Shown one piece after another: positions 10,029 to 20,440 of a stretch of 64,000 nt of DNA. The notes below the pieces were generated by a model, which did not search any database, was not told the origin of the DNA, and saw nothing but the letters and a program-made list of their open reading frames with translations. The translations under genes and the position numbers were made by a program. How positions within the stretch are numbered: the stretch's first letter is position 1; each line of letters begins with the position of its first letter. The stretch is from Stentor coeruleus (taxonomy: Eukaryota; Ciliophora; Heterotrichea; Heterotrichida; Stentoridae), in the NCBI GenBank assembly GCA_001970955.1, contig MPUH01000065.1, positions 1 to 64,000 on the forward strand, written 5' to 3'.

Positions 10029-13000
10029 TCAATTAAATTTTTTAACCAAATACAAATATTCTTTTTTATTTTCTCTAATTATCGACAAAGTTTTAATATC
10101 AACCCACTTTAACCTCGTCATCTTTATAAGTTCTTGATAAGAAGACACAACCGGTTCAATTTCTTCAAGTAAAAGTTTTTCAATCAACTTCAACTCCCAA
10201 TTCCCAATAATCGACCCGAAAAATTTCTGTTTGATTTTCACTGTTTTAACACTGCTTTCTTGTGAACTATAACAAGCAATATAATTTTCCCTTAACCCAA
10301 TAGCTGATATTGTTGTATCAAAAATTTGTAGAGGTTTTAATCGTTTGCAAGTTTTTAAATCATAAACCTGAAGCCATCCTGTAGCTAATCCAACAATTAA
10401 AATCCTAGAATCATGAGAAAGAGTTATCATAGGTAAGAAATCAATAAAGGTTTTTAAGACAATATTGAAATCTTGATTGAAGTTTTTATTCCCAATATCA
10501 TTTTTTATCTCACAAGCATTAAGCATAAAATCCCCAAGTTCTTCTAATACAGATGTAGCTTCAAGTATATAATGTATTATAAAATATTCTATTGTATTGA
10601 AGACTTCTTTTTGATATTTATTATCAATATCAGCATTTTTAAGCTCATTAGATAAGATTTTGATGAAAATATTTATAGAGACTAAACCTATTGATATGGT
10701 TACTTGGTAGAAATAATCTTTTGACACATTTTTATAACCTTTGCAATTGTGAAGGATTAACTCTTTGATGAGCTCTTCGATTTGATTATCTTTAAAAATG
10801 TCACCTAGTATAGAAATCCCTTGAATTAAAAGCTCGCAAGCTAATAAAGCATACCCTTCATCAGGGCTTTTGATCATTGTTATTAAATGTTCAATTATAT
10901 TGTTTGATTTTGGAATCTGCTCTTTGATACATCCACAAGATAAGAATGTTATGGAAATAGCTTCAGGTATAGAAATATGTATTCTTTGTGAATGATATTT
11001 TTGACTTGGAAAACTCATGCTGTGTGAGTGTTTTTGTAGCATTTTTTCATGTTTTATTTGTTTAGAATAAGGTTTGAGGATGTTTTCACATATTTGTAAA
11101 GCTTCAGGTGAAAGTTCGATTAAATCAAGGAGTTTTTTACGAAGATTTGATGCTTGGGACAAAGCGCAGACTATAAGGGTAAATGGACAACATTGCAATT
11201 CTGGTAAGGGTAAGTTTAATATAAATAGTGATATGATGTGTGTAGAGTTTAAATGCAATGAAGCTACCCAGTTGTTTTTAAAGGCAAAAGCTTTGCTTTT
11301 GCTATATACTCCATTTCTTAAAATATCACTAGTAATAATATGTGATATCATATCATGTTTATATCTGATTTTAGCTAAATCTATATGTATAACCGGAAAA
11401 CTCATATGCCCTATATTAACATATTTTATTTCATATAATTTTCTCACAGGTTCTGTATAATAAAATTCATAACAAGCAGTAATCCTATCATTCCTATCAA
11501 TGCCCTTACTTATTTTATCATCAAAACATTCTCCCGAATCAAAATCCAATACCGCATCTCCAACAATTTCTCTTTCTAAAGTTAAAACTGTCATATTAAA
11601 AAGATAAATATGCCCATTAGCACAACTGATTGACAAATATTCGAGATTTAAAAAAATGGTTGCTTTTAAAATACTAGATTTTATAGCTTGAAAATATGAC
11701 ATTATTTCTAATTTATCAAAACAGGTTAACATTATAGCTCCATTTTTACTTTGGGCTAATATTGTGTTTTCCCATAAAGTCTTTGTTGTCTTCCAAGACA
11801 AATGGTTAAGATAGTTTGAGTTTCTTTTTGAGTATCTTATTGGAAGCATTGTTCTTATAGATCCTGCCCAAATCTCTATAGTTTTTATAGGTATATTATA
11901 ATTTTTTGTCCCCAAGTTTGATTCATAAGCCCAAAAAGCTAAAGTTTCATCTTTATATCCAACAGCAAGTATGTTATTATGTAAGTAAATTGATGTGATT
12001 TCACATTTTTTATAGTAAAATATTGAAATTGATGAAAAAGTTACAGTTGCCAATATTGCCCTACCGGTGTTTGCCCCTATTTCTATAAGTACATCTTCAG
12101 TTACACAAAGATTATATGCTGTTATTTTTTCGTTTTGATCTAAAAATGGGAAGTTATAGTTTTCTATTATCCATTTGTGATGCTCAAAAAGCTTTGAGTT
12201 TAATGAGAAAGTTATTAAGTCTTTTCCATCTGACATTATTAAAACATTTTCAGTATATCCATAACATATTGGTTTTAGTTCTGTTGATATACAATCTGAG
12301 GTTATTTGATATTTTGTGTCTTTGTGGTAGTTTATAAAGTCATTTAGGTTGTATATTTTTATAAGTTCATCTGAACATGTTATAACTTTTGTATCTGATA
12401 TCGATAAATAATTGATTTTGTTTGGTAATTTGTATTTTTGAGAAGAGTAAATGTTGTTATCATCTTTAAGAATTATTGTTAAATCAAGGGAGTTACTAAG
12501 GAGGATAATATTTTTTTCAGCTTTGATGCATGTTTTTTCTTTTATATTTGCCCAGTTTTCTACAACTTGGATAAGTTTGTTTTTTTGATTAACTTGAAGG
12601 TCGTAGATATATAATTTCCCTATGCTCTGGATAATAAGATTATTTGTATCACAACAAAGACCTAAAACATCCTCTTCAAGACAGAAATACTTAACTTTAT
12701 GCATTTTGTAAACATCAATCATAAAAACTTCAGTATTCCCTGCGACTAGAACATAATCTTCAACCCCTCTCGTTAAAAAAGTTATTCTATTTATCTCAGA
12801 AAACAAATCCACAGAATAAGTTAAGCATTTCCCATCATTAAAATCCCAAGTCCTGATTTTGGATTTTTCATGTAAGGATACAACAACCCAAAATGTTCCA
12901 CATAAAGCGGATATTTCGGCACTAGCTGGAATAACACAAACTTGTAAACATGCAGAATCAGAAGGTAAGGCACAAAAAATCCCTGGTGTAAAATTGTCAT

Positions 13001-13127
13001 GTATTTTCCAATAAACAATTTCTCCAGTTAACGAACCTGTTATTATTGTTGAACTATGGGCTGTAATACAAGAGATTGGATGAGGAAAATACCCTCCAAA
13101 CATAAATGCGGATGTAAGACTTGACAT
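10029..13127 (-). CDS. WDR7: WDR7/rabconnectin-3 beta-like WD40 protein
   Basis: The protein has 1032 residues. An N-terminal WD40 region (to about residue 560) contains a T-G-S-L-T-G-E-I-V-Y-W-type blade near residue 33 and others. A helical, armadillo-like middle (about 640-890) follows, and then a final pair of WD blades with a YDLKTCKRL motif, a short linker, and a terminal K-W ... L-S-I-I-R-E-N-K-K-E-Y segment. The same order, including the tail, is found in WDR7 (rabconnectin-3 beta), which works with DMXL proteins in assembly and regulation of the V-ATPase on endosomes and vesicles. At about 1030 residues it is shorter than animal WDR7 (about 1490), mostly in the middle. Its start codon lies only 19 bases from the start of the divergent gene at 13147. 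Confidence 0.72.
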   Translation of the reverse strand: MSSLTSAFMFGGYFPHPISCITAHSSTIITGSLTGEIVYWKIHDNFTPGIFCALPSDSACLQVCVIPASAEISALCGTFWVVVSLHEKSKIRTWDFNDGKCLTYSVDLFSEINRITFLTRGVEDYVLVAGNTEVFMIDVYKMHKVKYFCLEEDVLGLCCDTNNLIIQSIGKLYIYDLQVNQKNKLIQVVENWANIKEKTCIKAEKNIILLSNSLDLTIILKDDNNIYSSQKYKLPNKINYLSISDTKVITCSDELIKIYNLNDFINYHKDTKYQITSDCISTELKPICYGYTENVLIMSDGKDLITFSLNSKLFEHHKWIIENYNFPFLDQNEKITAYNLCVTEDVLIEIGANTGRAILATVTFSSISIFYYKKCEITSIYLHNNILAVGYKDETLAFWAYESNLGTKNYNIPIKTIEIWAGSIRTMLPIRYSKRNSNYLNHLSWKTTKTLWENTILAQSKNGAIMLTCFDKLEIMSYFQAIKSSILKATIFLNLEYLSISCANGHIYLFNMTVLTLEREIVGDAVLDFDSGECFDDKISKGIDRNDRITACYEFYYTEPVRKLYEIKYVNIGHMSFPVIHIDLAKIRYKHDMISHIITSDILRNGVYSKSKAFAFKNNWVASLHLNSTHIISLFILNLPLPELQCCPFTLIVCALSQASNLRKKLLDLIELSPEALQICENILKPYSKQIKHEKMLQKHSHSMSFPSQKYHSQRIHISIPEAISITFLSCGCIKEQIPKSNNIIEHLITMIKSPDEGYALLACELLIQGISILGDIFKDNQIEELIKELILHNCKGYKNVSKDYFYQVTISIGLVSINIFIKILSNELKNADIDNKYQKEVFNTIEYFIIHYILEATSVLEELGDFMLNACEIKNDIGNKNFNQDFNIVLKTFIDFLPMITLSHDSRILIVGLATGWLQVYDLKTCKRLKPLQIFDTTISAIGLRENYIACYSSQESSVKTVKIKQKFFGSIIGNWELKLIEKLLLEEIEPVVSSYQELIKMTRLKWVDIKTLSIIRENKKEYLYLVKKFN

Positions 13128-13146
13128 TTATGATTTTTGCTATAAT
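13128..13146. promoter_or_regulatory. 19-base divergent promoter spacer
   Basis: Only 19 bases separate the start codons of two divergent genes. They include TATAAT at 13141-13146 directly abutting the + strand ATG. Both promoters must either share this stretch or extend into the opposite coding region, and both 5' untranslated regions must be extremely short. Confidence 0.7.
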
Positions 13147-13770
13147 ATGGAAAATGGAACTGGAGGATGGGGAAAGTTACTCAATTGGCAAGATTATAAA
13201 AAAATACTTGATACTAAACTTCCAAGGACTGAAAGGATAGAGAAGAAACCGAAATCTCAGATAATTAAAGAGGTTGATGAAGTTAAAATAGAACAAAAAC
13301 TTATAAGTGATCACTTGTCTGAACATTATTTAGATATTGGAGGATGGAAAGCTAAGAATTTTATTGATATTCAAGATATAAAAAATGTAAAACCAACTAT
13401 TACTCCTTATATGCAAATTCCATTACAAAAATTTGAATTCGAGACTAAGTCGTTACCGGACTCTATTTTCGACCCGAAACCTAAAGAAAGACCTCCAGAA
13501 GAACAGTTTGAAGAGTCTAAAGATCGCCCATTAACTTTGAATGATCTTATTAATTCTGTTGCTTTAGAACCCCCAAAGAAAAGTCCTCAAGAGATAAAAT
13601 TGCAATCGATGATTGATAAAATGAATGAAAAAAATTTAGAGTCAGATGATGAGAGACTTGCTAAACTAAGAGCACGAAACCATAAAGTTTATATGATGGT
13701 AGACCAGTTACTTAAAAAGCCATCTAAAACTAAATCGATAAGATATAAAGTTGCGCTCCCGAAAAAGTAA
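13147..13770 (+). CDS. Small hydrophilic protein, unknown
   Basis: The product has 207 residues, is highly charged and has no membrane helix. It opens with a Gly/Trp-rich stretch (G-T-G-G-W-G-K-L-L-N-W) and has a similar I-G-G-W-K-A-K motif near residue 63. The middle is Pro/Glu-rich with a D-R-P-L-T-L-N-D-L-I motif, and the C-terminal part is a predicted helix followed by a basic tail (ending A-L-P-K-K). I do not recognise a family. The intact frame, divergent placement with the WDR7-like gene and convergent end with VPS8 support a real gene. A structural or ciliary adaptor is possible, but nothing in the sequence shows it. Confidence 0.7.
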   Translation: MENGTGGWGKLLNWQDYKKILDTKLPRTERIEKKPKSQIIKEVDEVKIEQKLISDHLSEHYLDIGGWKAKNFIDIQDIKNVKPTITPYMQIPLQKFEFETKSLPDSIFDPKPKERPPEEQFEESKDRPLTLNDLINSVALEPPKKSPQEIKLQSMIDKMNEKNLESDDERLAKLRARNHKVYMMVDQLLKKPSKTKSIRYKVALPKK

Positions 13771-14016
13771 AATTAATTGTAGTGTTTAATGCTTAAAAAT
13801 TTTTAAATTATAATTTTTTTATCAAAAATACTATACTTTAATCTAAAACCACATCATCATAACAACAAAATATTTACACTAACATTCATAAACTCTAAAT
13901 CCTATTATCATCCACAACAACAAATAAATATCTTAACTTCCTATCAAACCCATCTCCAAATTCAATACTTTCTTATAAAATACAATATTCAACCCATAAA
14001 CTATTTATTTAAAATT

Positions 14017-17000
14017 TTACCTTTTTTTATCCGATACAAACACAAGATCACCTTTTTTCTGATTATCATCTAAGCACACAACACACATTTTATCTTTAGC
14101 ACATCTTGAATGAAATCCATGCCCACATATAAAAACTATAAACTTTTCCTTTAAAAAATTTTCACTCAAAATTTCCAACCCACATTTGGCGCATATTTTC
14201 TGTGATGTAACCCCTTTACTTCTATAAGTAAAAAGATTTTTAGTCATTCCTTTAGCATCATTTCCTAAAAGTCTTATAGCTTGTTTTACAATATTAGTCT
14301 GATAAGAATGTTGAGCAAGGACTTGATATATATTATCTTTAAAATGTTTAAAAGGGATTTTTGAGTATTTTTTTGTAATAAACCCAATGATTTTTTTAAA
14401 ATCAACATAAGATATCATATGTTCAAGAACTTCTTTAATCAATCCATGGACTGTAGGTTCTAAAGATGGATTAAAAGGGAAAATTTCTTCAAAATCTTTA
14501 TAGAAACTTAAAATGCAATTGAGAACTTGAAACCAGTGTTCTTCGCATTCTGTTGAATCAAGTCTACTTGCGTTTCTTAAACAGAGTTCTATGGATTTTT
14601 TTATAGCTCTGTGTATAGAATCCAAGAGGTTTTTTGGGATTATTTGTCGATCACGAATTTTGTCGGAAAGAGTTTTTTTACTTGAATTCGCCTCTTCGAG
14701 TAAAAGGTTTAAAGCGTCTTGTATCCCCCCAAGTCGTTCATGAAGAAACGCTGCAGCTTCAATTACGTTGTATTTTATACATTCTTTTAGACAATCATCA
14801 GCATTATAGTCTTCACGGTTAGATAGGAAAGTGTAAACAGAATCAGGGTCGTTTTGACAGAGAAGGACTACATATTTAAACACCAAGTTTTCATCTAGAG
14901 TATCTTTAGCTAATTCACCTAGGTATTTCATTTGAAGCTTTGGGGCGCTATCTAGAAGTCGGACTATTTCAAGGTGGTCATTTTGATACCAATCAGTAAC
15001 TATTTTTGCAGTCATATCGCTATCAATCTCAACAAAAGTTTTCAAAGATTTCATAACTTCCTTTTTAAGTAAATCGCTATCATCTTCTGAGATTTTTGTA
15101 AACACCTCATGAATCCATGCGAAAACTTTTTTCTTAACAATATCACTTTGGCATTTAATAAAAAAAGTAACACATTTGGAATATTCTTTTTTAAGCTCAA
15201 GTAAATAAACCATAACTTCTGTGTAATCAGACATTATTGCTATATTATGAAGTTTGTCTATTTCTATTGCTGTTAACTCTCCACATTTTTTAAGTAAAGT
15301 TAATAATAAAGTACCTTTTTCATCTATTGGGATTTCAGGATATGGTAGATTTATATCATTTCTTAAACAATAATTCGTTATATAATCATCAATGTTTGTA
15401 GCGAAAACTGGAGAAGAAGCGATATTTACAGTAAAAAAAATATCAAATTTATGGTCTTTAAGCAAATACTTAACCGTTTTCATATAATCTTTTTTCCTTA
15501 AATCAACATATGGCAAACTTCCAGCCTTTAAGACAAAAGTCCTTAACTGATAATAAAAATAACTTGTTTTCTCCCTACCATCCATCAATGCATCGATAAT
15601 ATCCTGGAAACTAGGCGCTGACTCAATACAGTTTTTAACAACCTCTAAAGCTTCCTTAATCTCAAAAACATTCCAAATCGCATTCAAACATGCAAAAAAG
15701 TCAATTTTTACAAGAAATTCCAAATGTTCCTTTTCAATAATCCACTTACAAACCTCAGCAACTACTTTTTTATATTCACTTTTCTCAATATTCCCATCAG
15801 GAAACAGTTTTCCTCTAATACACAATCTAAAATACCAAAGGAGTTTATAATTCATATAAATTTTTTTTTTCAAAATACTTGTATTCAACATAGACTGATA
15901 AATTCTCTCTAAAGGACTTACAAAATTCTTAGGTTCACTATGAGTACTAATAAAAATATATGTCGTAAGTAAATTATGTTCTTCACAAGCTGGAAGAACA
16001 TATCTTGGGTCTATACACTCAGGTTCTAAATTTAATACAATCCTTTCAAGTACCTGAGGACTTTTAGCATTAAGATAATATCCAATCATTTTCCCTAATA
16101 TCGAATTTGGGATATTTTTGATTTCTTTATTTAAAATAAAAGGTTCCAAGTTGTCCATGAAAAGTTTCATGTTTGCAGGGCCTCCTTGGTCTATAAAAAC
16201 ATCAAAAAGTTCGATAAAAAGTAAATCTAAAGATTCAATACTAATACAAAACTCAATTGCATGAGAAATCTTGTGTGGCCAAGCCATAGTCGACACTTTT
16301 ATATACTTCCTCACATTTTCTTCTAAAATTTTCCGCAGTTCATTTTTGTTTTTAGGTAAACCATAAAGTTTTTTCCCTTTACCCAAGTATAAGTCTATAC
16401 CTAAAGCAAGAACTTCAAGCCATTCATTTTTTTTAGACAATTCATCAATACATTCTTTCCAATTAAGTAATCGGCCTCTTTGATAATCTCGATTTCCAAG
16501 TAATAATGCTAATCTATCATTGCATTTTATAGTATTATAATAAGTAAAATAATCTTTACCATCTTTTTTCAAATAACTCTGATAAGCCAAGTCTCTATTA
16601 GCATAAGTTTCATCAAGGATAGCTTTTTTACTATCAGCAATTTTTCTATAAAGTTCTTTATTCATTTCCCTTGATGTTATAATTCTTATCTCCCTACTTT
16701 TCCCTAAAACAAACAGGATTTCAAAACTCAGCCAAAAAATTGCCTTTATTTCACTGTCGGTTTCTAAAAACCCAGCTTGTACAACCCCTTCTTCTAATGA
16801 GAATTTAAAACGATAAAGAGAAATACGTTCTCCCCAACCTACTGCAAGAATATGATCTATAGGTTCATGATCATCAGGACACATAGCTCTTTTCCAACTT
16901 ATACATGGATATGCAGTTATAGGAACATCAATAAATCTTTCAATTTTATAAATAACTTTAGGAGTTTCATATAAATCAAAAACTAAAATTCGATCACTAC

Positions 17001-17916
17001 CTGCTATTGCAACTATTATCCCTGTATCTGTTGGATGTGGCCAATTTGGATCAGGAACTAGTCTTTGAATTGATAAAACTGTACCTACAAAATCATAGAA
17101 AAGTTCTGATTGATGGATAAAAGATGAGATAAAAGTCTTCCCATATTCGCTTAGCATAACTTTCCCACAGAGTTCACCTGAGATTAAATGGGAAAATGTG
17201 CCATCCCAGAAACACATTGAAAGAACTGGAGTGTTGTGTAAAGTATTACAAGCTCTAAGGCATCGACCTGTTTTTATTTCCCATAAAGCGATTTGTCCAA
17301 AGTGATAACCAGATGCAAGTATTATATCGTCTTCAGTAATTTCAAGGCAAGTGACTTGGCCGAAGTCTTTTTTAGCTTTGATTGTTAAGACTTCTTGTCC
17401 GCTATGGTTAAATATCATTATTTGACCACTTCTGCTACCTATGATAATAAAGTTTTTTGATACTGCCTGTGATGAAGGGCTTGGGGCATTATAACTGGAA
17501 GGTGGGGCAATTTTAAGAGAAATAAGCTTCATTTCTTCAAACTGTATAACAGGTAGTTTTGCTTCTTGATATTGTCTTTTATCTTTTAGTGAGGTTTTCT
17601 GATGTTTATCAGTCATCGTAGCTTCTTGTAGTTCTTTTTTGTGTAAAAGATCAAGAGGGTCAATTTTTTCTATGGTTCTATTTGAAGACCTGTCCATCTT
17701 CATAAACATCTCTAGTCGTTTACGATCCTCAGAATACTCTTGAATATTATCCGTATTTAGACGAATACTTGATCGATTAAGCATTTGGAAGTTTTTCAAT
17801 GGGTCCTCTTTTGGCATTTCGAATTCATCATTTTCATCTTCATTGAGTATATCATTCACTTCACTAAGGTCAATGTCAATATCATCCAAGTCTTTTAAAA
17901 AATTCGGAGTTCCCAT
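14017..17916 (-). CDS. VPS8: VPS8, CORVET endosomal tether subunit
   Basis: The product has 1299 residues, close to the usual VPS8 length of about 1400. After an acidic, disordered first 130 residues there is a WD40 beta-propeller (about 150-430; blades such as A-S-G-Y-H-F-G-Q-I-A-L-W). A long helical solenoid follows, with VPS8 signatures: N-L-E-P-F-I-L near residue 610 and a F-V-S-P-L-E-R-I-Y motif near 680. The C-terminal RING (about residues 1240-1290) has C-x2-C, then F-I-C-G-H-G-F-H-S-R-C and C-x2-C. VPS8 is the CORVET-specific subunit that binds Rab5-type GTPases and drives early endosome fusion. Ciliates such as Tetrahymena have several VPS8 paralogues tied to different pathways, so this may be one of a set. 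Its partner VPS11 is encoded at 54784-57600. Confidence 0.93.
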   Translation of the reverse strand: MGTPNFLKDLDDIDIDLSEVNDILNEDENDEFEMPKEDPLKNFQMLNRSSIRLNTDNIQEYSEDRKRLEMFMKMDRSSNRTIEKIDPLDLLHKKELQEATMTDKHQKTSLKDKRQYQEAKLPVIQFEEMKLISLKIAPPSSYNAPSPSSQAVSKNFIIIGSRSGQIMIFNHSGQEVLTIKAKKDFGQVTCLEITEDDIILASGYHFGQIALWEIKTGRCLRACNTLHNTPVLSMCFWDGTFSHLISGELCGKVMLSEYGKTFISSFIHQSELFYDFVGTVLSIQRLVPDPNWPHPTDTGIIVAIAGSDRILVFDLYETPKVIYKIERFIDVPITAYPCISWKRAMCPDDHEPIDHILAVGWGERISLYRFKFSLEEGVVQAGFLETDSEIKAIFWLSFEILFVLGKSREIRIITSREMNKELYRKIADSKKAILDETYANRDLAYQSYLKKDGKDYFTYYNTIKCNDRLALLLGNRDYQRGRLLNWKECIDELSKKNEWLEVLALGIDLYLGKGKKLYGLPKNKNELRKILEENVRKYIKVSTMAWPHKISHAIEFCISIESLDLLFIELFDVFIDQGGPANMKLFMDNLEPFILNKEIKNIPNSILGKMIGYYLNAKSPQVLERIVLNLEPECIDPRYVLPACEEHNLLTTYIFISTHSEPKNFVSPLERIYQSMLNTSILKKKIYMNYKLLWYFRLCIRGKLFPDGNIEKSEYKKVVAEVCKWIIEKEHLEFLVKIDFFACLNAIWNVFEIKEALEVVKNCIESAPSFQDIIDALMDGREKTSYFYYQLRTFVLKAGSLPYVDLRKKDYMKTVKYLLKDHKFDIFFTVNIASSPVFATNIDDYITNYCLRNDINLPYPEIPIDEKGTLLLTLLKKCGELTAIEIDKLHNIAIMSDYTEVMVYLLELKKEYSKCVTFFIKCQSDIVKKKVFAWIHEVFTKISEDDSDLLKKEVMKSLKTFVEIDSDMTAKIVTDWYQNDHLEIVRLLDSAPKLQMKYLGELAKDTLDENLVFKYVVLLCQNDPDSVYTFLSNREDYNADDCLKECIKYNVIEAAAFLHERLGGIQDALNLLLEEANSSKKTLSDKIRDRQIIPKNLLDSIHRAIKKSIELCLRNASRLDSTECEEHWFQVLNCILSFYKDFEEIFPFNPSLEPTVHGLIKEVLEHMISYVDFKKIIGFITKKYSKIPFKHFKDNIYQVLAQHSYQTNIVKQAIRLLGNDAKGMTKNLFTYRSKGVTSQKICAKCGLEILSENFLKEKFIVFICGHGFHSRCAKDKMCVVCLDDNQKKGDLVFVSDKKR

Positions 17917-17953
17917 TATGTCAACTATTTATTGTGCCTATATATTTTAGCAA
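17917..17953. promoter_or_regulatory. 37-base divergent promoter spacer
   Basis: VPS8 (-) and the coiled-coil gene at 17954 (+) start 37 bases apart. The spacer is AT-rich (contains TATATATTTTAG before the + strand ATG and CATAATGGG reading into VPS8). This is the second extremely short bidirectional spacer in the window. Confidence 0.65.
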
Positions 17954-20089
17954 ATGGCCAAGTTTAATATAAACTCACTAGGTTCAGAATTGTATAAGGT
18001 TTCATCAAGTACTAGGAACTCACCTGTTTATGAAATCTCTAGAACTGATAGTATTGAAGCGATAAAACAAAATCTTATTCAAGCTGTAGAAACAATCACA
18101 AGTCTAAGACAAGAAAACAATAAAATCCGTCAAAATCTACAGAGTAAATATGAAAACCAAATCAAAAACTTTGAACAAGAAAATCGTTATTTAAAAACCC
18201 AAATTTTATTAGGTGAAACTCATAAAGAAAAGCCAAAAGAATCCAAGAAAAACATAGAGCATTTGAAATCTATAATATCTGATAAGGAATTAATAATAAA
18301 ACTTCAAGAAGGGAAACTTGTTGAGATTAAAAATATGGTCAAAGCTCAGATGCAAGAGGTTAAAGATATGGTTGAACAAAATAAAGAGATGCAGAAATTT
18401 TATAATAAAAATAACAAACAAGCAAATTGTGGGATTTGTGAAGTTGAAGAGAATTTTAAGGATTTTTTTGTTTTTTGCAGAAATTTTAAAAAATTTTCAG
18501 TTTATCAAACTGTGAAAAATAATCTTGGGTGTTATGAGGTTATACAAAAGAGGATTCAAAAAAATAAATGCTGTAAAATAGTAAAGTCCCTGATATCTTT
18601 GTCTATGTTGCTTATACCCATGGCGGTTGGTGGATTGAATTCTCCTAAGAAAAAAACGATTTTTACACAGACTATGATTTCTTCATCTTTAAACACAAAA
18701 TCTGAGATTGATAATTTTTCTTTTAACAGCAAATCAAATAGCATAAACACAAATTTTAATTCAATTACAAATAAAAACCCTTCAATTGTCCCAGATCCAT
18801 GTATTTCTTTAGATAGCCTTAATATTAAACCTCAAAAAAGACAAATATTAAATACTGAAAAAATTAGAAATCCCTTTGAAACTAATTCATCAATAACCCA
18901 AGATAAGTTTTCTCTTGATTTGCAACTTAAAACAGAACTGATACAGAAAAAGGTAAAAAAGAGGCCTTCTGATACTGAAAAAACATTCAAGTTTGAAAAT
19001 CGAGTAGTCAAAGATTTGGAGATGATAGAAAATGAAGTTAAAAATATTAAAAAAATACCAAAACTAGATACAAAAAATGAATCTTCTATGGGAATATCTG
19101 AAAAAACTCAAAGCCCAAGACTTGGCTATAAAGATGTAGAATCACTTGAAAAACCAATAGTAAATCCGCCTGTGCCTACAGAGTGCCCAAAACTCCTAGA
19201 AAGCCCAACAAATACAAATAATTTTCCTTCAAAAAACATAGAAAAACCTGTAAAATTAAAGGAAACCTTAAATCAAAGCTCTAAAAGCAAAATTTTAATA
19301 TTAGAATCAGAAAAAAATGAAAACCCATGTGAAGAATATTCTGATATATTATCCAATACTATAGAAGAAGAACCTTGCGAAACTTCTTTTGATGGAATAA
19401 ATCAGGACCTTATTTCTAAAAACCCAGAAAAGTATAAAAAACCTAAACAAAAACTAAAAAAAAACAACCAAATAAAAGATTTTCCACGGAAGTCAACCGA
19501 AAGTTCCAACCAAACTGTAGAAAAAATTGTATCTTCTATAGAATGTCAAGACCATTACAACAAAGCTATAAACAATCTTAAACATATAAAACTTCTTAAT
19601 AAAGGAGAAGAGCATTTTATTAATAATAATATTTCTAAAAAAAAATACTTTGATATAAAAAAAAACCAAGAGCTTATCAAAACTATCAATCAACGAAACA
19701 TAAGACTTTCTAAAATTAAAAATGAAATTTCTTCAACATATTCACAAGAAGAAAGTGAATTTTTTTCAAGCAGTCCTAGTATAGAAGATCAGTCCCCACG
19801 TACAAATTCACCAGAAAGTAGTAGGGCTAAAAGGTCAAAATGGAATTTTTCAGGACTGATTAACTTAAAAATCCTACAAAATCAAGAAAATGATCCAAGA
19901 GCTTCACAACCTCCACCTACAATTCCTGAGATTGTCAAGAAAAAAAGAACAAACAGATCACCAAGATTAACACCTAATCATGATGTTAATCGATTTACTG
20001 AATATATGAGACCAACATTAAAAGAAGAAGGAACTTGGGTTAGTGTTAAAGACTTTTTTGCATGTGAAGAAAGCCAAAGAAATATATAA
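17954..20089 (+). CDS. Coiled-coil and disordered protein, unknown
   Basis: The product has 711 residues. Residues about 30-155 form a coiled coil rich in Q, N, E and K. A cysteine-bearing block follows at about 155-205 (C-x2-C near 158 and a C-C pair near 201), then a short hydrophobic run (about 206-220) that is too isolated to call a membrane helix confidently. The remaining 480 residues are low complexity, rich in S, K, N, E and P, with many S-P and S/T-x-E sites typical of a phosphorylated scaffold. The last 80 residues are somewhat better ordered (P-P-P-T-I-P-E-I-V, then G-T-W-V-S-V-K-D-F-F). No named family is recognised. Basal body or cortical scaffolds of ciliates often look like this, but that is only a guess. 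Confidence 0.75.
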   Translation: MAKFNINSLGSELYKVSSSTRNSPVYEISRTDSIEAIKQNLIQAVETITSLRQENNKIRQNLQSKYENQIKNFEQENRYLKTQILLGETHKEKPKESKKNIEHLKSIISDKELIIKLQEGKLVEIKNMVKAQMQEVKDMVEQNKEMQKFYNKNNKQANCGICEVEENFKDFFVFCRNFKKFSVYQTVKNNLGCYEVIQKRIQKNKCCKIVKSLISLSMLLIPMAVGGLNSPKKKTIFTQTMISSSLNTKSEIDNFSFNSKSNSINTNFNSITNKNPSIVPDPCISLDSLNIKPQKRQILNTEKIRNPFETNSSITQDKFSLDLQLKTELIQKKVKKRPSDTEKTFKFENRVVKDLEMIENEVKNIKKIPKLDTKNESSMGISEKTQSPRLGYKDVESLEKPIVNPPVPTECPKLLESPTNTNNFPSKNIEKPVKLKETLNQSSKSKILILESEKNENPCEEYSDILSNTIEEEPCETSFDGINQDLISKNPEKYKKPKQKLKKNNQIKDFPRKSTESSNQTVEKIVSSIECQDHYNKAINNLKHIKLLNKGEEHFINNNISKKKYFDIKKNQELIKTINQRNIRLSKIKNEISSTYSQEESEFFSSSPSIEDQSPRTNSPESSRAKRSKWNFSGLINLKILQNQENDPRASQPPPTIPEIVKKKRTNRSPRLTPNHDVNRFTEYMRPTLKEEGTWVSVKDFFACEESQRNI

Positions 20090-20440
20090 TAATTTGAATA
20101 TTAAATTATTATTGAATAAAAATTTAAACCTAAAAAATTTTGTTAGAATATATAGAACTTTATACTGGGAATAGGGTTTTAGTTTAGTTTTATATAATAA
20201 TTTTATTTATCATTTATATATATTAGATAATATTCCTATATACAAAGCATAAAATACTGAAATTTACTTTTGAATTCTCTTAAGAGATCAAATATTTTCT
20301 AATCCAAAAAGTTAATCTAATCATATTCATAAATATTTCTTCTTTTTCCTTAATTTTTTTCTATTCCCTAATTTTTTTTCTATTCCCAGTAACTCATAAA
20401 AAAATCCCCATATCAGTTAGCAAGGTAATATTATAATAAA
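20090..20440. promoter_or_regulatory. Spacer with inverted repeat before cyclase-like gene
   Basis: The spacer holds an 11-base perfect inverted repeat: ACTGGGAATAG at 20164-20174 and its complement CTATTCCCAGT at 20380-20390. Just before the right arm the T-rich unit TTTTTTTCTATTCCC occurs twice in tandem (about 20353-20387). TATAATAA lies at 20432-20439, directly before the ATG at 20441. A role for the inverted repeat is not evident. Confidence 0.5.

Noticed and set aside
11074-11460. 128-codon + strand open frame inside the WDR7-like gene
   Set aside because: It lies entirely antisense to a well-supported gene, its residues are the mirror of conserved WD/helical codons, and it shows no domain. 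The many other small frames inside genes are rejected for the same reason.
18600-18660. Membrane helix in the coiled-coil protein at 17954-20089
   Set aside because: The hydrophobic run (about 15 residues) is short, isolated and sits beside low-complexity sequence; not enough to call a membrane protein.
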